Of a stretch of DNA of 64,000 nt, positions 7,856 through 16,793 are shown piece by piece. Every line of letters begins with the position of its first letter. Positions within the stretch are counted from its first letter, which is position 1. The stretch spans positions 62,001 to 126,000 of the forward strand of contig NZ_JAERRB010000016.1 in NCBI RefSeq assembly GCF_016735595.1, given 5' to 3'. Origin of the DNA: Chryseolinea lacunae (lineage in GTDB: Bacteria; Bacteroidota; Bacteroidia; Cytophagales; Cyclobacteriaceae). The notes below the pieces were generated by a model. The model was not told the DNA's origin and did not search any database. It worked only from the letters and a program-made list of their open reading frames with translations. The translations under genes and the position numbers were made by a program.

Positions 7856-8293
7856 ATGCAAATTAGATTTCTCGCCGCTTTTGTTTTGTTGTTCTTTTTT
7901 TATGCATCGCATGCACAGGAAGGAGAAATTCTTGTTGATGGCGTTGCATTAGATCTTCGAGAACCTATGACCTCTTGTTTTCAATTCGCGCCGTTCAAGG
8001 CAAAACTAACTGGAGAAGGTGAAAAATATTTGGATACGTTTGCCCATTTTTATGAGGGGCAGACGGCAAAAAGCAACCAGACTATCGTTTTCGACCTTGG
8101 TGTTTCGCAGGAGGAAAGACAGCAACATCCAGACCTTGTGATGCGGCGGGCAAAGGCTGTGCGTCGCTATTTGTGGAGGAAAAATAAAATCAACTTGTTA
8201 GCGTTTAGAGTACGGATCATCGAAAAGATGACCACGACTTGCTATGCATATATCGGAGCCGAGCCCCGAGGCGAAAGACGGAAACTCAAGTGA
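7856..8293 (+). CDS. Secreted protein with a degenerate OmpA-like region
   Basis: The 145-residue protein begins with a clear signal peptide (FLAAFVLLFFFYASHAQEG, cleavage after about 20). The rest contains LTGEGEKYLDTFAHFYEG, a beta-strand TIVFDLGVS and then PDLVMRRAKAVRRYLWRKN, which mirrors the order of an OmpA C-terminal domain (helix, strand, then the R-R-A-x-x-V-x-x-Y-L helix). The peptidoglycan-binding Asp and Arg of true OmpA domains are not clearly kept. I take it as an exported envelope protein of unknown role. It stands alone between a frameshifted TonB gene and a convergent HhH gene. Confidence 0.55.
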   Translation: MQIRFLAAFVLLFFFYASHAQEGEILVDGVALDLREPMTSCFQFAPFKAKLTGEGEKYLDTFAHFYEGQTAKSNQTIVFDLGVSQEERQQHPDLVMRRAKAVRRYLWRKNKINLLAFRVRIIEKMTTTCYAYIGAEPRGERRKLK

Positions 8294-8336
8294 GTGATCG
8301 TTGTGTTTTTTCGTCGCGTTGTGAAACGATGTGCAC

Positions 8337-8666
8337 CTATCCTTCCAAACTTTTTCGAATCTCCGCATCCTTCTCCACACTATTCATCTTCTTCTTATCC
8401 ATCCAATTCCACCACTTTAATTTCTCCGGGTCCTGTTTCTTATTCACCGTGTTGGCATAATACACGGCGCAACGAAACGTATAGAGCATGCAGATGTCCT
8501 GCACCTGGCCTTTTTCGTCGTTGTGTAATACGTAGAGGGCTTCAGGATTTTGGCCTTTCAGATCGGCCACCGATGTGATGCCCATGCGCCACAAATCGCC
8601 GGCCACTGCTTTGCCCACGCCCGGAATTTGTTGGAGTTCTTTGAGTGCTGTTTTCTTGTCGTTCAT
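8337..8666 (-). CDS. Helix-hairpin-helix protein, Cdd1 (pathogenicity locus) family
   Basis: A 109-residue protein. Its first half is a helix-hairpin-helix with LQQIPGVGKAVAGDLWRMGI, followed by SVADLKGQNPEALY; the second half has CMLYTFRCAVYYAN and a basic tail (LKWWNWMDKKK). This combination matches the small Cdd1 family, often annotated as pathogenicity-locus or mitomycin-resistance-like protein, whose biochemical role is not established; the HhH suggests non-specific DNA contact. It is preceded 15 bp upstream by the glyoxalase-fold gene in the same direction. Confidence 0.8.
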   Translation of the reverse strand: MNDKKTALKELQQIPGVGKAVAGDLWRMGITSVADLKGQNPEALYVLHNDEKGQVQDICMLYTFRCAVYYANTVNKKQDPEKLKWWNWMDKKKMNSVEKDAEIRKSLEG

Positions 8667-8681
8667 TGCCTGAAAAACTTT

Positions 8682-9071
8682 CTATTCCATCGGTGTGCAA
8701 ATCTCAACCAGAAATCCGTCAAGGTCGCGCACATAGGCCACGGTTTGGCCGTGCGATTTCTCGGCCGTTTTGGCGACCAGCGTTGCGCCTGCTTTGAGGG
8801 CTTTCTGAAGAGTGCCTTCTACATCGGCTGTGGTGAAGCCGATTTCAAAGCCAAACGGTTTGTTGCCGGGGCTGCTCACTTCAAAAGGGTCGGCGAAGTT
8901 GCTTTGGGCTTGCGGGATGGAAGCGAACGACAGTGTGGTGGCACCCGTATTCAGTTCTCCGTAAGCATCGCCGACAATGAATTTGCGCGTGAGGTCAAAG
9001 GCTTTCTCGTAAAATTCAATCGACCGCGTAACGTCTTTCACATAGAGAATGGTATAGCCGAAGTGTATCAT
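8682..9071 (-). CDS. VOC/glyoxalase-superfamily protein
   Basis: A 129-residue vicinal-oxygen-chelate protein with two beta-alpha-beta-beta-beta modules: FGYTILYVKDVTRSIEFYEKAF at the N-terminus and FEIGFTTADVEGTLQKALKAG in the middle, ending with VAYVRDLDGFLVEICTP, where the final Glu is the usual metal ligand. Relatives act as glyoxalases, dioxygenases or antibiotic-binding proteins; the substrate cannot be inferred. It heads a two-gene unit with the Cdd1-family gene. Confidence 0.85.
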   Translation of the reverse strand: MIHFGYTILYVKDVTRSIEFYEKAFDLTRKFIVGDAYGELNTGATTLSFASIPQAQSNFADPFEVSSPGNKPFGFEIGFTTADVEGTLQKALKAGATLVAKTAEKSHGQTVAYVRDLDGFLVEICTPME

Positions 9072-9180
9072 AAAAGTTTATTGTTTTAGTGAAGAACATC
9101 CCTGTCAAAGATGTTCGTGAGCTGTGCTGCAAAGGTGGCAAAGTACGTTAAAAGTCGCTTCGTAAAAATCCGACAAAATT

Positions 9181-9909
9181 TTAGCGGATTTCAGACAGGG
9201 TGAGGCCGGTGTATTGCTTCACGTCTTTCAGCAGGTGCGTGTGATCGTAGTAGCCGGTGTCGAACGCCACTTGTGCGAAAGTGGATTGGGGTGACGTCTT
9301 GATCTTAGCGAGGGCGTTCTGGAAGCGAACCTGCTTACAAAGTTCTTTCACGGTGCAGCCTGCGTGTTGCTGAAAATAGCGCTCGATGCTTCGTTCCGTT
9401 ACATAGTGCTGTTGAGCAAGCTGCTGAATGGAAATGTTCCCGCCCGCGGCATGGATGGTGTCGATCACCGCCGGCCATCGGCCGCTGTCGAGATGCAGGC
9501 GTTGAAGAAAAAAAGTATTCAGTTTCTGAAGAGAGGCGGGTGTCACGTCGTGAATCTCCGGAAGCTTGAGCTCGTGTTCACTGAGAAACAACGATTCGTC
9601 GGATGTTCCTTTGAGGGGCATGCCGGTGAGTGTGGAGATGCCAAAGGGTTTGAAACGAATGCCGAGTAGGTGTGCGGCGGGAGCGACGCGAATTTGTTTG
9701 AAGCGGGTCATGATGCCTACCAGGTAGCGTTGTCCGTGGCGGAACACTTCATCGCCGCCTTCAACACTTGCGCCGAGGTTAAAGATGATGTCGGAGCAGC
9801 CGTCGGAGAAGATGGTGTTGGTTTGGGGTGCATCACCGTTTTGCATCGTCCAGTAACACACGATGTGCGGACGGAGCAAAGGGTGCGGTTCGAATTCGCG
9901 GTAATGCAT
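9181..9909 (-). CDS. AraC-family transcriptional regulator
   Basis: The protein of 242 residues starts with HYREFEPHPLLRPHIVCYWTMQ, the N-terminal beta-rich domain seen in many Bacteroidota AraC regulators, and ends with the two AraC helix-turn-helix motifs (about 150-240): ISIQQLAQQHYVTERSIERYFQ and FAQVAFDTGYYDHTHLLKDVKQYTGLT. The second motif has the canonical G-Y-x-D-x-x-H-L pattern. It is monocistronic, and its neighbours (glyoxalase-fold gene downstream, CE15 esterase divergent upstream) give no firm target; control of the divergent esterase is possible. Confidence 0.88.
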   Translation of the reverse strand: MHYREFEPHPLLRPHIVCYWTMQNGDAPQTNTIFSDGCSDIIFNLGASVEGGDEVFRHGQRYLVGIMTRFKQIRVAPAAHLLGIRFKPFGISTLTGMPLKGTSDESLFLSEHELKLPEIHDVTPASLQKLNTFFLQRLHLDSGRWPAVIDTIHAAGGNISIQQLAQQHYVTERSIERYFQQHAGCTVKELCKQVRFQNALAKIKTSPQSTFAQVAFDTGYYDHTHLLKDVKQYTGLTLSEIR

Positions 9910-10174
9910 GGCCGCAAGATAAATCTTTTTGGAAAGATGTCCGGCATGAACGGACCGACCGAATTTGGTCGCCGACCATGGGGCACCGTCATACGACCAT
10001 CAAAATGACCGGCAATGTAATTTTTAGGTGAACTGTGGTGAGATAGCGTCAAATTCATAGACCCCTTCTTAGGGTTCAAAGCCTGTTCCGTCGTCTTTTC
10101 ATACGATAGCGGCGCGCTCTTTTGAGTGCTCTGCTCACAGGTTTCTTCACAATCAACAACCGAAAACGATACGT

Positions 10175-11536
10175 ATGAAAATAGTTGCCAGCTTCTTGTT
10201 AACGATGTGCATGCTCGATGTGTGTGCGCAATGGAAACTCACGCCCGCACAAGCCGCGCGGCGCGACAGCATCAACCGCATCACAGAACAAGACTATCGT
10301 CAGATGCTCGGCCAACTACACATCGATTCCACACGGCGCGGGCCGTCGGGCAACCCGCAGGCTCCCAACGCCGCCAATGTGGACGAAGCCAAGGCCACAC
10401 CCTATACCACGCTTCCTGATCCGCTGATTTTTAAGAATGGAAAGAAAGTGACCACGCCAGCCCTTTGGCAAAAACGTCGTGCCGAGATTGTAGAGGATTT
10501 TGATCGGGAAGTATATGGCCGCATGCCAACGCATGTGCCAAAGGTGCGTTGGGAAGTGGTGAGCACCGTGAATGAAACGGTGGGCGGTGTTGCCGCCATC
10601 ACAAAGAAGGTGGTGGGCCATGTTGACAATGCGTCGTACCCCGCATTAAGTGTAGCCATCGATCTCACGGTGACCACACCCGCCGAATCCAAAGGTCCTG
10701 TGCCGTTGATGATGGAATTCAGTTTCATTTTTCCGCCGGGCTTTCAGCCGCCACCTCCGCCGCCGGGAACACCCGTGGTGGTGGACTGGAAACAGCAAGT
10801 GTTAGAGAAGGGCTGGGGCTATGCCGTGCTCATCCCCACAAGCTATCAGGCCGACAACGGCGCCGGCCTCACGCAGGGCATCATCGGGTTGACCAACCAA
10901 GGCCAGCCGCGCAAGCCCGACGATTGGGGAGCCCTTCGCGCGTGGGCCTGGGGTGCCAGCCGCGCGCTCGACTATCTGGAGACGGACAAGGCCGTGGATG
11001 CAAAACAAGTGGGCATTGAAGGGCTTTCGCGCTATGGTAAAGCCACGATTGTGACCATGGCCTACGACCCGCGGTTTGTCATCGCCTTTGTGGGATCGTC
11101 GGGAGCGGGAGGAACAAAAATATTGCGTCGTGTTTTTGGCGAACAGGTCGAGAACCTGGCCGGCTCGGGCGAGTATCATTGGTTTGCCGGCAACTTCATT
11201 AAGTACGCTGGCCCGCTCACGCCCAACGACCTGCCTGTGGATGCACACGAGCTTGTGGCGCTGTGTGCCCCGCGGCCGGTGTTCATCAGTGTGGGGTCTC
11301 CCACGGTGGAGGGGCAGTGGGTGGATGCCCGTGGAATGTTTCTGACGGGCGTACATGCCGGACCGGTTTATACGTTGTTAGGGAAGAAAGACCTGGGAAC
11401 GCTCGTCTTTCCCCCGCAGGAAACCGGGTTGCTCAGTGGCGAGCTGGCGTTTCGTCAACACGCTGGCGGGCACACCACGGCGCCCAACTGGGCCACATTT
11501 TTGAGATATGCCGATCGTTATGTGAAGAAGAAGTAG
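10175..11536 (+). CDS. Secreted glucuronoyl esterase-like hydrolase (CE15 family)
   Basis: CE15 enzymes cleave ester links between glucuronic acid side chains of xylan and lignin or related esters. The 453-residue protein has a signal peptide (SFLLTMCMLDVCAQ, cleavage about 19) and an alpha/beta-hydrolase core. The family nucleophile motif G-x-S-R-x-G-K appears as GLSRYGKA with Ser285; an Arg/Trp-rich stretch WGALRAWAWGASRALDYLE precedes it, and the catalytic His lies in RQHAGGHTTAPNW (His429 or His433). A proline run around 192-197 near PPGFQ is an unusual insertion. It is upstream of the fucose/arabinose locus but separated by the FtsX-type permease, so linkage to that locus is only suggestive. 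Confidence 0.85.
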   Translation: MKIVASFLLTMCMLDVCAQWKLTPAQAARRDSINRITEQDYRQMLGQLHIDSTRRGPSGNPQAPNAANVDEAKATPYTTLPDPLIFKNGKKVTTPALWQKRRAEIVEDFDREVYGRMPTHVPKVRWEVVSTVNETVGGVAAITKKVVGHVDNASYPALSVAIDLTVTTPAESKGPVPLMMEFSFIFPPGFQPPPPPPGTPVVVDWKQQVLEKGWGYAVLIPTSYQADNGAGLTQGIIGLTNQGQPRKPDDWGALRAWAWGASRALDYLETDKAVDAKQVGIEGLSRYGKATIVTMAYDPRFVIAFVGSSGAGGTKILRRVFGEQVENLAGSGEYHWFAGNFIKYAGPLTPNDLPVDAHELVALCAPRPVFISVGSPTVEGQWVDARGMFLTGVHAGPVYTLLGKKDLGTLVFPPQETGLLSGELAFRQHAGGHTTAPNWATFLRYADRYVKKK

Positions 11537-11781
11537 GCAGAGGTGGGCACTCAACGTATCGGCTGCGTTTACTTTTGTGATTCCCCGATGGCCGGCCGTA
11601 ACCTTTGGGCAAATGCCGAGTATTTGATGGAGTTGCTGTTCTGTCCACTACAGGAAATCGCAGGTTGAATCCGGAATAGCGACAATTCGATTCTTCCGGT
11701 TCCCTCGATCCGTTTGTTAAAACTTAATTTGAGAAACCGACATCGTTAAGACGTGACCATGCCCCTAAACAAAATACCCTT

Positions 11782-14217
11782 ATGCTGAAAAACTTCTTCA
11801 CACTGGCCATCCGAAACTTGCTAAAGCGCAAACTGTATTCGTTCATCAACATTTTTGGTCTTGCCATTGGCGTGGCCGTGTGTTTGGTGATTTTGAAGTA
11901 TGTTGAGTTTGAGTTGAGCTACGACAACTATCACACCAACGCTCCCAACGTCTACCGCACCACCACCTCGTCCTATCGCGCCGGCGAATATCGTGGCACC
12001 GGCGTCATCTCCGGCTATGCGCAGGGGCCGTCGTTGTTGAGCGACATTCCCGAAGTGAAGCGTTACATCCGAACGCACCCCATGTATGGCGGCGCCGTGG
12101 TGAGCTACAAACGCGACAGCGGCGACCCGTCAACGTTTCACGAAGAGCAAATGCAGTTTGTTGATTCCACGTTTCTCGACGTGTTCACCTGCACGGCCCT
12201 GGAAGGCGATCTGAACACAGCCCTCGACAAACCTGCATCGGTTGTGATCACCAAAAAGATGGCGGAAAAATATTTCAAGAAGGGTGAAGAACCGTTGGGA
12301 AAAATATTGAAAGTGTCGGGCGGATGGGCCGACGGCGAGTATGAAGTGACGGCCGTGATCAACGACGTGCCGGGCAATTCGCACTTCCTGTTCGAGTTTC
12401 TTTTTCCCATACACAACCTCTTGCTCAACGGACAATACAAACAGGACAACGGCTGGGGCTGGAACAATTTTGTGACCTACGTTGAATTGCATGCTCACAC
12501 CAACGCCCAACAAGTGGAAGCGAAATTGCCCGCATTCATCGATAAATATCAGGGCAAAGACCTGGCGGAATCCAACAGCAAAAATGTGCTGAAGCTTCAA
12601 CCGATCCGCGACATTCATTTGAATCCCGGTTTGGATTTTGAATCCAGTGCCACGGTGAGCGTGAACACGATTTACTTCTTTTTGGTGATTGCCATTTTTG
12701 TGATGACCATTGCGTGGATCAACTACATCAACCTGTCGACGGCGCGGGCCATGGAACGTGCCCGTGAAGTGGGCATCAAAAAATCGGTGGGCGCGCATCG
12801 CCGCCAATTGATCTATCAGTTTATTTTTGAATCCGTGTTGGTAAATTTTATCGGGGTGGTCATTGCCACGCTTATGGCCATCGGCTTGTTGCCGCTGCTG
12901 GGCGAACTGGTGGGCAAGAATCTGGTGTTTGATTTTGGTGACTACCGTTTCTGGGCGGTGCTAACGAGTTTGTTCCTGTTTGGCTCTTTGGTGTCGGGAC
13001 TTTATCCGGCCATTGTGCTGTCGTCGTTCAACATCACCGAAGTATTGAAAGGAAAATCGGAGCGCGCCAAAGGCGGCTTCTCGCTGCGCAAGGTGTTGGT
13101 GGTGTTTCAGTTTGCCTCGTCGCTGGTGCTCATCGCGGGCACCTTCGCCATCTATCGCCAGATGATGTTCATGAAAAATCAGGACAAGGGTTTGACGATG
13201 GACCAGATGCTGGTGGTGAATGGCCCCAGCGTGGTGGAACAAAACACGGTGCGTGAGCGACTGAAGTCCCTCAAAAATCAATTGAAAGAATTGCCCGGTG
13301 TGCTAAACGTTGCCACCTCTGCTTCTATTCCCGGAGCAGGGCACAACTGGGGCACCGGCATGCGCCGCGACGGCACGCAACAGGAAGAAAGCAAAGACGG
13401 CAAGATCGTTTGGATTGATCCCGACTTTATAGATACCTATGGCATCACGTTGCTGGCCGGCAAAAAATTTGACCCGACCATCAGCTCCGGTATGCGGGCG
13501 GTGCTCATCAACGAAGCTGCCCTCAAAACATTTGGCCTTGGCACCGCCGAAGAGGCCATCGAAAAGCGCATGATCATTGGTGGCGACACCACCGAGATTT
13601 TGGGTGTACTAAAAAATTATCATTGGGCCTCGTTGAAGACCGAACACACGCCGTGGCTGTTCAAGGCCGACACCATTTCCGGAAAGTACTACACCATACA
13701 CATCAACAGCGCCAATATGCAAACCACGGTCGCCAAGATTGAGTCACTCTATAAGGAAGCGTTTCCCGGAAATCCTTTTGATTATTATTTCCTCGACGAT
13801 TTCTTCAACTCTCAATACAAAGGCGAGCAGCAGTTTGGTAAAGTGTTCAGTTTGTTTTCCATGCTGGCCATTGTCATTGCGTGTTTGGGATTGTGGGGAT
13901 TGGCATCGTTCACCACGGCGCAGAAGCTGAAAGAGATTGGCATACGCAAAGTGCTGGGTGCTTCGGTGGGCAGCATCATGTCGTTGTTGTCGTGGCAGTT
14001 TTTCAAGCTGGTGCTCATTGCCAGTGTCATTGCTATACCGCTCACGTGGTATGGCATCAGTGTGTGGCTTGGTGGTTTTGCTTTCCGCATCGGGCTGCAA
14101 TGGGATTTGTTTGTGGTGCCGGTTTTGATACTCAGCATCATTGCCCTGGGCACGGTTAGCCTTCAGATCTTCCGTGGGGCAAACATTAATCCTGCAAAGA
14201 TCTTAAGGACGGAATAA
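11782..14217 (+). CDS. MacB/FtsX-type ABC transporter permease without adjacent ATPase
   Basis: An 811-residue permease of the type common in Cytophagales: an N-terminal membrane helix in LYSFINIFGLAIGVAVCLVIL, a periplasmic MacB core (about 45-285), three helices at about 290-440 (NTIYFFLVIAIFVMTIAWINYINLS and on), a second periplasmic core, and three C-terminal helices from about 690. The repeated motif REVGIKKSVGAHRRQL and its second copy LKEIGIRKVLGASVGSIMSL mark the two FtsX halves. It probably exports or signals via a cognate LolD-like ATPase encoded elsewhere. It is monocistronic, with a bidirectional terminator after it. Confidence 0.9.
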   Translation: MLKNFFTLAIRNLLKRKLYSFINIFGLAIGVAVCLVILKYVEFELSYDNYHTNAPNVYRTTTSSYRAGEYRGTGVISGYAQGPSLLSDIPEVKRYIRTHPMYGGAVVSYKRDSGDPSTFHEEQMQFVDSTFLDVFTCTALEGDLNTALDKPASVVITKKMAEKYFKKGEEPLGKILKVSGGWADGEYEVTAVINDVPGNSHFLFEFLFPIHNLLLNGQYKQDNGWGWNNFVTYVELHAHTNAQQVEAKLPAFIDKYQGKDLAESNSKNVLKLQPIRDIHLNPGLDFESSATVSVNTIYFFLVIAIFVMTIAWINYINLSTARAMERAREVGIKKSVGAHRRQLIYQFIFESVLVNFIGVVIATLMAIGLLPLLGELVGKNLVFDFGDYRFWAVLTSLFLFGSLVSGLYPAIVLSSFNITEVLKGKSERAKGGFSLRKVLVVFQFASSLVLIAGTFAIYRQMMFMKNQDKGLTMDQMLVVNGPSVVEQNTVRERLKSLKNQLKELPGVLNVATSASIPGAGHNWGTGMRRDGTQQEESKDGKIVWIDPDFIDTYGITLLAGKKFDPTISSGMRAVLINEAALKTFGLGTAEEAIEKRMIIGGDTTEILGVLKNYHWASLKTEHTPWLFKADTISGKYYTIHINSANMQTTVAKIESLYKEAFPGNPFDYYFLDDFFNSQYKGEQQFGKVFSLFSMLAIVIACLGLWGLASFTTAQKLKEIGIRKVLGASVGSIMSLLSWQFFKLVLIASVIAIPLTWYGISVWLGGFAFRIGLQWDLFVVPVLILSIIALGTVSLQIFRGANINPAKILRTE

Positions 14218-14263
14218 AGAAAGTCTCATTCATGCATGGTGACGTGACGTCACTATAAAACAG

Positions 14264-14301
14264 AAAGTAGCGCCCCTTTTGGAAGCGCTACTTTTGTTTT
14301 G
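14264..14301. terminator. Bidirectional terminator between FtsX permease and zinc dehydrogenase
   Basis: Perfect stem AAAGTAGCGC/GCGCTACTTT with an 11-nt loop, followed by TTGTTTTG; A-rich on the other side. It lies between convergent genes. Confidence 0.85.
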
Positions 14302-14327
14302 ATCCTATTGTCAACGTTTGGGTTTTA

Positions 14328-15344
14328 TCAATTCCACGTTGTCATCACTTTGATTTCTTTGGAGTCCGCACTTGTCCACGCGTTAAACCCGGTGGGGATG
14401 GATTCAAAGTTCACACGTTTGGTGATATAGGCTTGTGTGTTGAATTTTTTCTCGCGCAGCACCTTCATCACAAACTGAAAATCTTCGAGCGTGGCATTGC
14501 GGCTGCACATGAGCGTGGTTTCCTTGGCGTGGATGGACGGATGATGAAAGGCCAGTTCTCCTTTTGTCAGCCCCACAAGAATGTAATTGCCGCCATGGCG
14601 CATATAGTGTATGCCGTTTTCAATGGCTTGCTTGTTTCCCGTGGCATCAAACACGGAATGGACTAGGTTGCCGTGTGTCAGTTCTTTAATTTTTTCAACG
14701 GGTTCCTGCAGGGCATGAATGAAATGGTCTGCTTGAAACTGTGACTTCGCGATCTCCAATCGTGTTTCGTTCACGTCGATCACAAACACGGTGGCGCCGA
14801 TGTATTTTGCCAGCTGAATAATGCCCAGCCCGATAGGCCCGCAGCCCATCACAACAATGCTATCGCCCGCTTTGGTTTGGGCACGACGCAAGGCATGTGC
14901 ACCGATGGCCAACGGTTCGATGATGGCAATCTCATCCAGATCAAATTCATTTGCGGGCAACAACAAGCGCGAGGGAATGGATATAAATTCCTGCATGCCG
15001 CCGTCGGTGTGAACACCCAACACCTGGATGCGTTGACAGCAATTTGTTTTGCCCGCCAGGCACGCCACGCATGAACCACAATTCACATACGGAATGATGG
15101 CTACTTTATCGCCGGCGCGCAATCCCTGTGGGTTATTTTCAATCTCCACCACCTCGGCAGCCAGCTCGTGACCCAAAATTCTTGGATACGAGAAGAAAGG
15201 TTGATTACCCTTGAAGGCATGCAGATCGGTGCCACAAATGCCCACACGATTCACCTTCAAAAGCGCATTTCCGTTTTCGAAACCTGGTTTTTCTTTTGTT
15301 CCGCTTGAAAGTTGCTCAGGATTTTGGCAAATAATGTATTTCAT
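14328..15344 (-). CDS. Zinc-dependent MDR dehydrogenase, probable sugar/sugar-acid oxidation
   Basis: The 338-residue medium-chain dehydrogenase keeps the catalytic zinc site (Cys37 in GICGTD, His59-Glu60 in GHE, Glu143) and the structural zinc cluster (Cys89, Cys92, Cys95, Cys103). The Rossmann motif GCGPIGLG is near 165-172. It resembles sorbitol, threonine and L-galactonate/L-fucose-type dehydrogenases; by context next to two alpha-L-fucosidases I infer a role in L-fucose or a related sugar, but the substrate is not proven. It is divergent from the LacI gene, with a perfect palindrome just upstream of its start, so it is almost certainly under that repressor. Confidence 0.85.
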   Translation of the reverse strand: MKYIICQNPEQLSSGTKEKPGFENGNALLKVNRVGICGTDLHAFKGNQPFFSYPRILGHELAAEVVEIENNPQGLRAGDKVAIIPYVNCGSCVACLAGKTNCCQRIQVLGVHTDGGMQEFISIPSRLLLPANEFDLDEIAIIEPLAIGAHALRRAQTKAGDSIVVMGCGPIGLGIIQLAKYIGATVFVIDVNETRLEIAKSQFQADHFIHALQEPVEKIKELTHGNLVHSVFDATGNKQAIENGIHYMRHGGNYILVGLTKGELAFHHPSIHAKETTLMCSRNATLEDFQFVMKVLREKKFNTQAYITKRVNFESIPTGFNAWTSADSKEIKVMTTWN

Positions 15345-15364
15345 ACACTTTTTTATATATTTGG

Positions 15365-15384
15365 TTGTTCAAACGTTTGAACAA
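15365..15384. promoter_or_regulatory. LacI-family operator upstream of the zinc dehydrogenase
   Basis: A perfect 20-bp palindrome with core GTTCAAACGTTTGAAC and a central CpG, as bound by LacI/GalR-family repressors. It starts 21 bp upstream of the dehydrogenase ATG, and a nearly identical site precedes the lacI-type gene. Confidence 0.8.
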
Positions 15385-15527
15385 AAGTATTCAACCGAAC
15401 GGCATTAACCAAACCACTGTGGTATGAAAGGTTTTTTGCCAGATCCTCTAACGTTGTGTTGCGTGGTGAATTTCCTGGCGTCCTCAAAAAATGAGACGAC
15501 GCTTATGTAAAATATTGATAACGAACT

Positions 15528-15555
15528 GTTTGAACTTGTTCAAACGTTTGAATAA
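15528..15555. promoter_or_regulatory. LacI-family operator directly before the lacI-type gene
   Basis: TTCAAACGTTTGAA (15539-15552) is a perfect palindrome; the enclosing 20 bp at 15536-15555 differ from the first operator at one position. It ends three bases before the regulator ATG. An overlapping inverted repeat GTTTGAAC-TT-GTTCAAAC (15528-15545) shares its left half. Autoregulation is the natural reading. Confidence 0.8.
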
Positions 15556-15558
15556 GAT

Positions 15559-16605
15559 ATGAAGAAAAAGGCTACCATAGTAGACATTGCAAACAAGCTG
15601 GGCATCACACCGTCGGCCGTTTCGAAGGCACTTAGCGGCCACCCGCGCATTAGCGACGAAACAAAGCTGGCGGTGATCGCGGCGGCCAAAGCGCTGGAAT
15701 ACACGCCCAACCATATGGCTATGGGGCTTCGCAAAGGAACGAGCGGGCTGATTGGCATTTTGGTGCCGGCCATTCACTACAGCTTTTTTGCCACCGCCAT
15801 AAAAGGCGCCGAAGAGGTGTTGAGTCAGGCGGGTTATAACGTCATCATTGCCCAATCGAAAGACAACGCGGCGCTGGAGCGGAAACAACTTGAAGGATTG
15901 GTGAGAGCACAAGTGGAAGGGATCATTGCATCGATGGCTATCGAAACAAAAGACTTTAGCTTTTACCAAGAGCTTTCGTTCGACATACCACTGGTGCTCT
16001 TTGACCGCACGTTCGAAGACGACAATGTGAGCACGGTGATTGTCGATGATTTTGCAGGCGCGGTGAAAGCTGTGGATCACCTGGTGGAGATGGGCTACAG
16101 CCGCATTGCACACCTGGGAGGCTATGCGCACATTCTTCCGTTTGGAAAACGCATTGAAGGCTATAAGAGTGCCCTGGCAAAACATGGGCTTCCGTTTCGA
16201 AAAGAATATTTGTTTCAATGCGCCCCCAACAAAGACGAAGGCGCACAGGCAACGGAGCGACTGTTGCAACTGCCCGAACCACCCGATGCTATTTTTGCCG
16301 CCAGCGACTACCTGGCCTTTGGCGCCATCAAGGCCGCAAAAAAACAGGGCCTTCATGTTCCCGATGATTTGGGGCTGGTGGGCTTTAGCAACGAAGAGTT
16401 TTCGGCGCAAGTGTCGCCGTCGATCACCAGTGTCGATCAGTTCAGTGAGGCGATGGGGGCATCGGCTGCAGAGTTGCTGGTCCGGCAGATGCGCGAAGGA
16501 AAAGGAGGGAAGGAGTTTATTGCGCAAAAGCGGATTTTGTCGCCCAAGCTCATTGCACGCGAGTCGTCGCTTCGAAAGGTGAAGACAACCCTTCACACCC
16601 CCTAA
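15559..16605 (+). CDS. LacI/GalR-family transcriptional repressor of the fucose/arabinose locus
   Basis: A 348-residue repressor with an N-terminal LacI HTH (KATIVDIANKLGITPSAVSKALSGHPRIS, residues 4-32), the hinge YTPNHMAMGLRKGTSGLIGIL and a periplasmic-binding-protein-like effector domain to the C-terminus (for example AIFAASDYLAFGAIKAAKKQG and LGLVGFSNEEFSAQVSPSIT). The recognition residues fit binding to CpG-centred palindromes such as the two flanking it. It is divergent from the zinc dehydrogenase and runs into the three glycoside hydrolase genes about 190 bp downstream, so it probably senses a sugar released by them. Confidence 0.92.
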   Translation: MKKKATIVDIANKLGITPSAVSKALSGHPRISDETKLAVIAAAKALEYTPNHMAMGLRKGTSGLIGILVPAIHYSFFATAIKGAEEVLSQAGYNVIIAQSKDNAALERKQLEGLVRAQVEGIIASMAIETKDFSFYQELSFDIPLVLFDRTFEDDNVSTVIVDDFAGAVKAVDHLVEMGYSRIAHLGGYAHILPFGKRIEGYKSALAKHGLPFRKEYLFQCAPNKDEGAQATERLLQLPEPPDAIFAASDYLAFGAIKAAKKQGLHVPDDLGLVGFSNEEFSAQVSPSITSVDQFSEAMGASAAELLVRQMREGKGGKEFIAQKRILSPKLIARESSLRKVKTTLHTP

Positions 16606-16793
16606 CATCACACACTCATGCAAAGCAGACTCATCTACGCTTATGATCTATCGGCCGGTCTTCGCACCGTCCAACACAGCGCCGGAGGCCACAACATGGA
16701 ATTCTGCAAGCAGGACTGTTATCATTTCACACAGCGAATCTTTTTAAATAATTTTTATCCCGATGCAACGGTGCACGGGGCTATCTTTAGTCT

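Noticed and set aside
14244-14253. GTGACGTCAC palindrome after the FtsX permease gene
   Set aside because: A single 10-bp palindrome between convergent genes, where no promoter is expected; probably chance.
16782-16789. TATCTTTA box just before the GH95 ATG
   Set aside because: It is only 5 bp upstream of the start, so a transcript from it would begin at or after the start codon, and the next in-frame Met lies after the signal peptide.
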